Positions 58,070 through 64,000 of a stretch of 64,000 nt of DNA are shown piece by piece. The position numbers were made by a program, and so were the translations under genes. The stretch is from Planococcus shenhongbingii. Its GTDB lineage: Bacteria > Bacillota > Bacilli > Bacillales_A > Planococcaceae. The notes below the pieces were generated by a model, which worked only from the letters and a program-made list of their open reading frames with translations, did no database searches and was not told the origin of the DNA. Location of the stretch: positions 2,790,001 through 2,854,000 of the forward strand of contig NZ_CP129235.1 of assembly GCF_030413635.1 (NCBI RefSeq). Direction: 5' to 3'. Position 1 is the stretch's first letter. Every line of letters starts with the position of its first letter.

Positions 58070-58351
58070 ATGAATGGCAATCTGGAGTTTTATGCAAGTT
58101 TGACGGAGTGGACGCCTTGGGACGAAGCTGCTGTATTAAAAATGCAGTATTTGCAGCGTGCTGAACTGGCTAAATCCATCACTTGTATAGGATTACTTGT
58201 CGACTTATCCATGGATCAGCATTTTGAAGTGCGAAAAGGAGTAGCCGAAAATCCGCGTACTCCATTAACTACTTTAAGGCGTTTAGCAGAACAGGATTTT
58301 TGCGGCAGTGTAAAAGATGCCGCTAAGTATACCTTATCTGCACTTATATGA
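58070..58351 (+). CDS. small HEAT/leucine-rich-variant-like protein
   Basis: 93-residue soluble protein; the ATG at 58070 lies nine bases after AGGGGTG, and an in-frame GTG at 58058 overlaps that site. The stretch FEVRKGVAENPRTPLTTLRRLAEQ (its repeat core VRKGVAENPRTPLTTL) resembles the LRV/HEAT-type repeat of the pattern VR..VA.NP.TP...L..L. No paralogue or partner is evident nearby. It has its own TATAAT and terminator, so it is likely a real gene of unknown function. Confidence 0.6.
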   Translation: MNGNLEFYASLTEWTPWDEAAVLKMQYLQRAELAKSITCIGLLVDLSMDQHFEVRKGVAENPRTPLTTLRRLAEQDFCGSVKDAAKYTLSALI

Positions 58352-58363
58352 CAGCTAATTCGC

Positions 58364-58396
58364 AAAACTCCCTGCGCGCATGCCGGGAGTTTTTTA
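58364..58396 (+). terminator. intrinsic terminator after the HEAT-like gene
   Basis: Stem ACTCCC/GGGAGT (58367-58372 with 58385-58390), around an inner GCGCGC, followed by TTTTTT. Confidence 0.8.
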
Positions 58397-58413
58397 CTGC
58401 CGCTATATTTAAT

Positions 58414-58438
58414 GTTTAACTATTATTCTGTCGGTTAT
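58414..58438 (+). promoter_or_regulatory. candidate SigB promoter of csbD
   Basis: Perfect -35 GTTTAA (58414-58419), 13-base spacer, then GGTTAT (58433-58438), one base off GGGTAT. CsbD genes are typical SigB targets. Confidence 0.75.
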
Positions 58439-58472
58439 ATATAGAATAAGACATTTTAGAGGAGGAATTTCA

Positions 58473-58655
58473 ATGAGCAATGGCGAAGGATTATCAGATA
58501 AACTAAAAGGCGCAGTAAATAAAGGCAAAGGTGAAGTGAAAGACCAAGTCGGAAATGCTACAGGCGACCATAAAAAACAAGCTGAAGGTAAAATTGATAA
58601 AGCCAAAGGCGATTTGCAGGATCAAGTTGGCGAATTTAAAAAAGACAATAAGTAA
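58473..58655 (+). CDS. csbD: CsbD-family general stress protein
   Basis: 60-residue, very hydrophilic protein with the family pattern SDKLKGAVNKGKGEVKDQVGNATG and repeated KGxxxDQVG units (SDKLKGAVNKGKGEVKD, residues 6-22). It is probably helical and poorly structured alone. It is preceded by AGGAGG and a SigB-type promoter. The molecular function is unknown; expression under general stress is known for the family. Confidence 0.9.
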   Translation: MSNGEGLSDKLKGAVNKGKGEVKDQVGNATGDHKKQAEGKIDKAKGDLQDQVGEFKKDNK

Positions 58656-58663
58656 CAGAATTC

Positions 58664-58700
58664 AAAATCCGGTCAATTTGATCGGATTTTTTGTTTTTTT
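58664..58700 (+). terminator. intrinsic terminator after csbD
   Basis: Stem AAAATCCG/CGGATTTT (58664-58671 with 58683-58690), followed by a long T tract. Confidence 0.85.
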
Positions 58701-58774
58701 ACTTAAGTTTTTTAAAGTTCTGCAGTTCAGTTATAATATAGACTTATGCAAATTGTTTTATAAAGGAGTTTATT

Positions 58775-60094
58775 ATGCAAAAAAGAACACTTACTTTAAG
58801 TGAATCAATTATGGTCGGCCTTATGTTATTCGCCTTGTTCCTAGGAGCTGGAAATATTATCTTTCCTCCTTATCTCGGCCAACTTGCCGGCAATAATATT
58901 GTGCCTGCTATTACTGGGTTTCTATTGACCGGGGTCGGTTTGCCTCTTCTTGGTATTTTGGCAATAGCAAAAGCTGGAGGTGATTTGCAAACAATTGCCG
59001 GCCGTGTCAATCCGATTTTCGGTATTATTTTCACTTCTATTGTTTACTTGACTATTGGCCCTTTTTTTGGAATCCCGCGCACGGCAACTGTTTCTTTTGA
59101 AATTGGGGTAGCGCCTTTTCTTCCGAGCAATTTGAGTTCCTCTTTCTGGCCATTGCTCACTTTCACTATCATCTTCTTCATCGTGACCATTTTGTTTTCA
59201 TTAAACCCGACAAAGCTAGTAGACCGGATCGGAAAAATTTTAACGCCTATCTTGATTTTGGTAATCGGTTTATTGGCCGTAAAAAGCATTATTACACCTA
59301 TGGGAGAAATAGAAGAGCCTGTAGGCAATTACAATACTGATGCCTTTTTCAACAGTTTTTTGCAAGGATATTTAACAATGGATGCTATCGCAGCCCTTGT
59401 CTTCGGCATCGTCATTATTGAATCGATCCGCGCAAAAGGCGTAACAGACCAAAGAAGTATTTTGAAGACGACTGCTTTTGCCGGTATTATTGCAGCATCC
59501 GGCTTAGCCCTGGTTTACTTATCGCTAAGCTACATTGGCGTAACCAGTGTGTCTGCTATTGGCCTCCAGGACAACGGCGGGACGATTATCGCTCTGGCGT
59601 CCAGAGTTCTTTTTGGCGAAATGGGAGGAGTCATTTTAGCGGCTGCTATTCTCTTTGCTTGCTTATCGACTTCCATCGGTTTGGTTGCAGCCACTGCCCA
59701 GTTTTCCCATAAGATCTATCCAAAAATTTCGTATGTCTCGTATGTTATGGCGTATGCCGGATTCAGTACTTTAATCGCTAATATAGGATTAACACAGCTG
59801 ATTGCAGTGTCCCTCCCTGTGTTATTGGCAATTTATCCAATTGCTATTGTTCTTGTTATCTTGTCATTTTTTGACCGTTCTTTCGACCGAAAGCCATTGG
59901 TTTATGTGATTGCCCTCACTTTAACCGGCATTATCAGTATATTCGATGGCCTTCGTTCAGCCGGCATATCTTTCAATAATGTAGATAAGGTTATCAGTGT
60001 CTTGCCATTATTTGAACAAGGGATTGGCTGGTTTGTGCCAGCAATTGTTGGTACCCTTCTGGGCATGGCGATTGTGCGATTTAAGCGGCAATAA
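58775..60094 (+). CDS. brnQ: branched-chain amino acid transport system II carrier protein
   Basis: LIVCS-family sodium or proton symporter importing Leu, Ile and Val, 439 residues with about twelve membrane helices. The N-terminal FALFLGAGNIIFPPYLGQLAG (its core GAGNIIFPPYLGQ, about 24-36) is the family signature. AAAGGAG precedes the ATG, and TATAAT lies at 58732-58737. It counters the azlCD exporter at 33.7 kb. No T-box or other leader element was found in the short upstream region. Confidence 0.94.
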   Translation: MQKRTLTLSESIMVGLMLFALFLGAGNIIFPPYLGQLAGNNIVPAITGFLLTGVGLPLLGILAIAKAGGDLQTIAGRVNPIFGIIFTSIVYLTIGPFFGIPRTATVSFEIGVAPFLPSNLSSSFWPLLTFTIIFFIVTILFSLNPTKLVDRIGKILTPILILVIGLLAVKSIITPMGEIEEPVGNYNTDAFFNSFLQGYLTMDAIAALVFGIVIIESIRAKGVTDQRSILKTTAFAGIIAASGLALVYLSLSYIGVTSVSAIGLQDNGGTIIALASRVLFGEMGGVILAAAILFACLSTSIGLVAATAQFSHKIYPKISYVSYVMAYAGFSTLIANIGLTQLIAVSLPVLLAIYPIAIVLVILSFFDRSFDRKPLVYVIALTLTGIISIFDGLRSAGISFNNVDKVISVLPLFEQGIGWFVPAIVGTLLGMAIVRFKRQ

Positions 60095-60101
60095 TCCAAC
60101 G

Positions 60102-60133
60102 AAAAAAAAGCCTTCGTTTGAAGGCTTTTTTTC
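60102..60133 (+). terminator. intrinsic terminator after brnQ
   Basis: Stem AAAAAAAGCCTT/AAGGCTTTTTTT (60103-60114 with 60121-60132), seven bases after the brnQ stop. Confidence 0.88.
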
Positions 60134-60179
60134 CCAGCTTGTTGAGAAAGTTGAAATTTGTATAAGGTATCATCCCTTA

Positions 60180-60720
60180 ACCGATATTCCGCCAACCAGC
60201 TCCGCTTGCCGCGGGCGAGCGCCAAGCCACTTCGTCGCTTCGCTCCTGTTTCTGTCTCTGCATCGCTGCGCTAGCTTCGAAACATGAAAGGGCGTTGCAG
60301 GGTCTCGGCTGTCTCGTCGCTACGCTGCCCCGCAGGCAAGACATTGGCCGACGCCTGCGAGGCCGAGTCTTTGCGACGAGCTTGCGCAGGAGCAGTTCGG
60401 TTTTCTCCGCTGGTTGGCTCCATATCTGGAGAGTAGGAATAAACAAGAGAGGAATTTCTTAAACCGTCCCACTTTTAGAGAGTCTCTACAAGTGACAACA
60501 GAGAGCTGAATGCAGCGGAAGGTGGGCGAAGGGCAAAGAGGTGCTCCTGCATCGCTGCGCTAGCTTCGTCGCAAACGAACCGTGCAAAAATACTTTTGCA
60601 CAGTTCGCTTCCAGCGGAAATAACATGAGCTGAAGGCCCCGCAGGAGCGAAGCGACGAGGAGACTGAAGCCATGTCCGCGGAAAGCGTCCCACCTGGAGC
60701 GAAATGAGAAAAGACTGCCA
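60180..60720. repeat. cluster of GC-rich palindromic intergenic repeats
   Basis: A GC-rich, gene-free block between two terminators. Two related copies lie in opposite orientation: one on the minus strand at about 60250-60185, the other on the plus strand at about 60640-60705. Both contain GCAGGAGCGAAGCGACGA or a close variant (CAGGAGCGAAGCGACGA) and CCGCGG-AAGCG. A 22-base direct repeat containing GCATCGCTGCGCTAGCTTCG occurs at 60258-60279 and 60547-60568. A 10-bp inverted repeat GCCAACCAGC/GCTGGTTGGC (60191-60200 with 60409-60418) bounds the left part. It resembles dispersed intergenic repeats I have seen in Bacillales; no transposase is present. Reading frames inside lack ribosome binding sites. 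Confidence 0.7.
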
Positions 60721-60739
60721 AGAGTTTCTCGACAGCCTG

Positions 60740-60772
60740 AAAAAACAGCCTTCGTGTGAAGGCTGTTTTTCG
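60740..60772 (-). terminator. intrinsic terminator after the long general stress gene
   Basis: 13-bp stem AAAAACAGCCTTC/GAAGGCTGTTTTT (60741-60753 with 60758-60770). Confidence 0.88.
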
Positions 60773-60773
60773 T

Positions 60774-61706
60774 TTAAAACAATTTAGGTGTTGGTGGAGT
60801 GCCAGGTTTTTTATCGGCTTCTTCGTGAAGCGTTTTTCCTTCTCTCGGACTGCGCGGCTTTTCAAAATCATCATTTCTGTCATTCAATAAATGCTCTTCT
60901 TCGGAATCACGGCCAAATGGTGCCGGGCCCAGATTTGGGTCTACACCTGGAGACTGGTCATCTTGTCTGCGATGGACTCCATCATCCGTGTTCAATATAT
61001 CCCCTCCTGCAGCTGATCCGAGGCCTGGTTCATGTTCCATCAATTTTTCTTCCGGCAAACTCTCATCGGCAGTTTGACTGCCAGTTGTCGGGTGGATGCT
61101 ATCGCCTTTCAGCCGGGAATCCTGGGTTTTGTCTCCATAACTTGGAAGTCCATATTGCTCTTCTCTTGGCACTTCAGTGGTGTAAATTTCATCCGATCGG
61201 ATTCCCGTAGTACCCAAATCGGTACTTACATCTTTATCGCGTATAGGTGCATCATTATGTCTTAAATCATCGCGTTCTATATCACGTCCAAAAGGCGCCA
61301 TGGCTGTATTGCGTTTTACCTCATCGCTATCAATAGGCCGAGCATCATCTCCAAACGATGAGTAGTTATCATCTTCTCTTGACGACTGTTCGGTATAAAG
61401 CAAGATCGCTCCGTTTTCAAGGTTCTCCTGATAATCATCTATTTCCCTTTGCTCAAGGTCCAATTTCTTTAATTCTTCACGCACAGTATCTTTACCGGTA
61501 AAAAATGATTTGAACTTACTGCCAATAGAACCCGTTTCATGAGTTTGGATATTCCGGTCATTATCGACTGCTCCAAGTACTGAATCATCGTCTACAAGTA
61601 CATGTATATCATTTTCTTGATAACCTCGCATCTTCAATTCTTCCACTTTGCTTAGCATTTCTTCTTGGCTGTATACTAACACAATTTCTCGATTCAATGG
61701 TTTCAT
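60774..61706 (-). CDS. YflT-domain general stress protein with long disordered tail
   Basis: 310 residues. The N-terminal part (about 5-105) is the GSP17M/YflT domain: VLVYSQEEMLSKVEELKMRG, IHVLVDDD, and the ending ENGAILLYTE. The remaining 200 residues are hydrophilic, Asp/Glu/Gly-rich and probably unstructured; a motif APFGRDxExxxL occurs twice (about 137 and 265). GGAGG precedes the ATG, and a SigB-type promoter lies upstream. It is a paralogue of the next gene upstream. The function is unknown beyond family membership. Confidence 0.8.
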   Translation of the reverse strand: MKPLNREIVLVYSQEEMLSKVEELKMRGYQENDIHVLVDDDSVLGAVDNDRNIQTHETGSIGSKFKSFFTGKDTVREELKKLDLEQREIDDYQENLENGAILLYTEQSSREDDNYSSFGDDARPIDSDEVKRNTAMAPFGRDIERDDLRHNDAPIRDKDVSTDLGTTGIRSDEIYTTEVPREEQYGLPSYGDKTQDSRLKGDSIHPTTGSQTADESLPEEKLMEHEPGLGSAAGGDILNTDDGVHRRQDDQSPGVDPNLGPAPFGRDSEEEHLLNDRNDDFEKPRSPREGKTLHEEADKKPGTPPTPKLF

Positions 61707-61742
61707 CTTTTTCAGCCTCCTGTAACTGGTTTTAATATATGT

Positions 61743-61769
61743 CTACCCTAACGGCCAGAAAGCTAAAAC
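61743..61769 (-). promoter_or_regulatory. candidate SigB promoter of the long general stress gene
   Basis: On the minus strand GTTTTA (61769-61764), 15-base spacer, GGGTAG (61748-61743); each box is one base off consensus. Confidence 0.6.
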
Positions 61770-61800
61770 ATCCCTGCCCTCTCATTCATCCCCTTTACTA

Positions 61801-61836
61801 AAGAAAACCTCCAGAATAATTCGGAGGTTTTTTTGT
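61801..61836 (-). terminator. intrinsic terminator between the two stress genes
   Basis: Stem AAAACCTCC/GGAGGTTTT (61804-61812 with 61823-61831); on the minus strand TTTTCTTTA follows the stem. Confidence 0.78.
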
Positions 61837-61903
61837 ACTTCTTCTATAATTTGTTCTTCTCAGTTTCTAATAAGGCTTTAAAGTATGGCTTCTTTGCTGC
61901 ATC

Positions 61904-62452
61904 TTATTTTTTCTTCTCATGTTCAGGCAATGTAGTGAAAGAAATGTGGTTTTCTTCTTTCATCAATAATGGATCATGCTGAAATGATTCCCCTCGGTCA
62001 AAACGATCTTGTGGATCATCAAAAGTATTATCCACCGAATTCACATATTCATTAGTGGAAGCCTCAACCGGATTTCCTTCACGGTCACGAAAATGGCTTT
62101 CAGCAATCACTTCATCAATGCCTTTCCGCCCACCCATGACATATAGAAGGATTCCCCCTTTTTCAAGTTCATCCGAATAACGTTCAGTCTCGGATTCGGA
62201 TAGGTTCAATGATTTTATTCCTTCTCCATTGTTTTCTTGGCGGGAGAAAATACCTTTGAATTTATCTTTAAAAGAACCGGCTCCTTCGATTTCTGCTGCT
62301 GTCTGATTTTCTACTCGATCGAATCGGTCCATGTCTTTCGCCATAACATGTATCTCGCTTTCTTCATGTCCTTGCTGTTTAAGATCATAGATTTTATTTA
62401 ATAAATCTTTCTCTGAATAGACAACTGCCAGCACTTGCTTTTCAGAACCCAT
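61904..62452 (-). CDS. YflT-domain general stress protein (short paralogue)
   Basis: 182 residues with the same N-terminal GSP17M/YflT domain as the neighbouring gene (LAVVYSEKDLLNKIYDLKQ, IHVMAKDMDR, ERYSDELEKGGILLYV) and a shorter acidic tail. GGAGG lies seven bases before the ATG, and the SigB-type promoter is the best in the window. Tandem paralogy and matching promoters suggest joint stress induction as separate transcripts. Confidence 0.85.
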   Translation of the reverse strand: MGSEKQVLAVVYSEKDLLNKIYDLKQQGHEESEIHVMAKDMDRFDRVENQTAAEIEGAGSFKDKFKGIFSRQENNGEGIKSLNLSESETERYSDELEKGGILLYVMGGRKGIDEVIAESHFRDREGNPVEASTNEYVNSVDNTFDDPQDRFDRGESFQHDPLLMKEENHISFTTLPEHEKKK

Positions 62453-62896
62453 GCAAAAACCTCCATCGGAATAAAGTATTTTAGTATCTTTACCCTTGAA
62501 GGAAGAAGATTTAAACTTACTGTAAGTACCATGGGTTGCACGCTGTTTTAATCATTTGCTTATTAATGGACGATAATATACAGATTTTCTTGAAAAAGCA
62601 GCTTTGCATACTTCTTCTAATCGTTTGTGCATTATAATAATTTCTTTTGTAGGTATTATTTACCTTTTATTTTTATTAATAAAATAGGTCTTAAAAAAGC
62701 AGTTTATTTCGAAAATTGATGATATCATGGATGTAATATATGGAATTGCTGTACACTAATAGTTGTGGAGGCGGATATTATAGTACTTAACAATCTTTCA
62801 ACTGTCTATTTCTCAGAAGCCGCGACGAAGTTGGAAAAGAACTCTCCTACATGGATGACCGATATTCTGCCCATTCAAATGGAAAGGAGAGAATCA
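62453..62896. other. intergenic region before the Xre-TPR regulator
   Basis: Holds the SigB-type promoter of the minus-strand stress gene and the upstream region of the regulator. From 62765 the regulator's reading frame is already open with GTG as a possible early start, but there is no ATG and no suitable ribosome binding site before 62897. No small peptide pheromone gene was recognised. Confidence 0.5.
62490..62516 (-). promoter_or_regulatory. candidate SigB promoter of the short general stress gene
   Basis: On the minus strand a perfect GTTTAA (62516-62511), 15-base spacer and GGGTAA (62495-62490), matching the SigB consensus GTTTAA-N12-15-GGGWAW. Confidence 0.8.
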
Positions 62897-64000
62897 ATGA
62901 ACACAGGTTTACGCCTCAAATATCATAGATTAAAAAAGAGAATCAGCTTAGAAGAAACCGCTTCAGGGATTCTTTCTCCAAGAGAACTGAAAAAAATTGA
63001 ATCTGGCCTTAAAGAGCCCTCATTGCTTGATTTAGAAGCATTATGCAAGAAGCTGGAAATTTCTTTAGCTCCAAAAGAAAACCCGATTGGCCAAGTACTG
63101 GTCAAAAACTTCAAAACTTCTCTGCTTCATCCTCAGAATAAAGGAAAAATTATGGAGCAGTATGCAGATATCCATGATCATCCCCTGTTGCATGCCAATG
63201 AAGATATCGAATTGGAATATAATATCCAACAAATCCGGTATTTCATTATTACTGGAGATTTGGAAAGTGCAGAAGAAAAGCTAAAGGAAATGGAACGGTT
63301 TAAAGAATTTATGAACCAGGAGCAGTTTTACTTGTTCCATAAATATACAGGCAACTACCATTATCTTTTAGATGATCCTGAATCAGCGCTGAAAACTTAT
63401 TTGATGGCTGAAAAGATAGTTCCAACGACTATAGCCAGTTCAGATTTAGCCGATCTCTATTACTCAATTGGAATTACAGCAAATCGCTGCTGGGAAATTA
63501 GTATGGCTAATAAATATACTGAGTTAGCCTTAAAAATCTATCAACAAGAGTTTATCCCCAAAAGAATTGTAGAATGCCATTTGAATATTGCTATCACTCA
63601 TCAACGTTTTGGCAACTACAAAACAGCAATGGAACACCATCGAAATGCGTTGGCAATCGGAAGCAAACTGGATGTTGATATACTAAGATTTACAACAGAA
63701 TTTAACCTAGGTTATTCCTACTTTATTTTTCAGGATTACGAATTGTCGCTTATCCATATTGAAAACTGTTTAGAATTCATTCCTCCTGAATATATTGCTG
63801 ATATGCTGCTAAGTTACTGCATCTTGATTAAATGCCATATCGAACTTGGCAATTTGGAAGAAGCTAATAAGTGGAAAGTGAAAGGCGTCAAACTTATTGA
63901 AGTAAAAAAACTCAATATGGATTCGCCAACGAACCATGCCTTTAAAGAAGCTTATATCGAATTTATTTGTTTAACTCATTTTTTAAATGATGAGTATGAC
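62897..64000 (+). CDS. Xre-type HTH regulator with TPR domain (RRNPP-like), 3' end outside window
   Basis: Open frame of 368 codons running off the window. ATG at 62897 follows AAGGAGA at good spacing. Residues 1-57 form an Xre-type HTH (GLRLKYHRLKKRISLEETA, then ILSPRELKKIESGLKEPS). The rest is helical with TPR-like units (for example AALKTYL-type SALKTYLMAEKIVP, MANKYTELALKIYQ, YKTAMEHHRNALAIG). This is the layout of Rgg/PlcR/Rap-like quorum-sensing regulators that bind short peptides. No cognate peptide gene is seen here; it may follow downstream outside the window. Confidence 0.8.
   Translation, partial: MNTGLRLKYHRLKKRISLEETASGILSPRELKKIESGLKEPSLLDLEALCKKLEISLAPKENPIGQVLVKNFKTSLLHPQNKGKIMEQYADIHDHPLLHANEDIELEYNIQQIRYFIITGDLESAEEKLKEMERFKEFMNQEQFYLFHKYTGNYHYLLDDPESALKTYLMAEKIVPTTIASSDLADLYYSIGITANRCWEISMANKYTELALKIYQQEFIPKRIVECHLNIAITHQRFGNYKTAMEHHRNALAIGSKLDVDILRFTTEFNLGYSYFIFQDYELSLIHIENCLEFIPPEYIADMLLSYCILIKCHIELGNLEEANKWKVKGVKLIEVKKLNMDSPTNHAFKEAYIEFICLTHFLNDEYD

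Noticed and set aside
60177..60883. Several overlapping reading frames of 70-107 codons in the GC-rich block
   Set aside because: They lie on the repeat cluster, lack ribosome binding sites, and their length is explained by high GC content.
62765..62896. In-frame 44-codon extension of the Xre-TPR regulator from a GTG
   Set aside because: The HTH domain begins naturally at the ATG at 62897, which has a strong ribosome binding site; the GTG has none. Kept only as a possibility in the findings.

Overview
The window looks like chromosomal DNA of a low-to-moderate-GC Bacillales member, most plausibly Planococcaceae (Planococcus/Planomicrobium/Sporosarcina-like). This rests on gene content and order, which follow Bacillus subtilis blocks, on AGGAGG-type ribosome binding sites with many GTG/TTG starts, and on operators typical of the group (T-box, FapR box, CtsR box, SigB promoters). 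No rRNA, tRNA, CRISPR array, transposase or prophage gene was recognised. The species call is inference.

Layout. 0.1-1.8 kb: a small membrane protein and T-box-controlled trpS. 1.9-11.6 kb: two tandem oligopeptide-binding lipoproteins, then an appDFABC-type peptide ABC transporter operon read on the minus strand. 11.8-14.4 kb: fabHF behind a FapR operator, and a divergent yjzD-like gene. 14.4-16.6 kb: a ClpB that lacks the N-domain, behind a CtsR box. 16.7-21 kb: yitW, yitV, yitU, a degV gene and a CoA-disulfide-reductase-like flavoprotein. 21-25.4 kb: a membrane-anchored GH13 protein whose catalytic residues appear lost, then yisL, yisK and a DUF418 protein. 25.4-33.2 kb: addB-addA (helicase-nuclease) and a VTT-domain membrane protein.

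At about 33.2-34.7 kb, which holds azlCD and an unexplained GC-rich islet, the order switches from the B. subtilis yhjE/addAB/yis/yit/fab/app/trpS neighbourhood to the csbA-minJ-ftsEX-cccB-yvjA-prfB-secA-hpf-comF-degV-degUS-yvyE-LCP-tagO neighbourhood, so a chromosomal rearrangement boundary is likely there. In this second block a resA-like/metI-like pair and an M23 peptidoglycan hydrolase sit next to ftsEX, and an SDR gene plus a PilZ gene stand between hpf and comFC where B. subtilis has flagellar genes.

58-64 kb: a HEAT-like small protein, csbD, brnQ, a 0.55-kb GC-rich repeat cluster, two YflT-type general stress proteins, and the 5' part of an Xre-TPR (RRNPP-type) regulator cut by the window end.

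Themes: peptide uptake (three binding proteins, one ABC machinery); envelope growth (ftsEX with hydrolase, MinJ, TagO, LCP, SecA); DNA uptake and repair (ComFA/ComFC, AddAB); stress control (CtsR-clpB, SigB-like promoters before hpf, csbD and both general stress genes, DegSU). No wholly new system could be demonstrated. The best leads are the degenerate GH13 membrane protein, the N-domain-less ClpB, the GC-rich repeat cluster, and the FtsEX-hydrolase locus.
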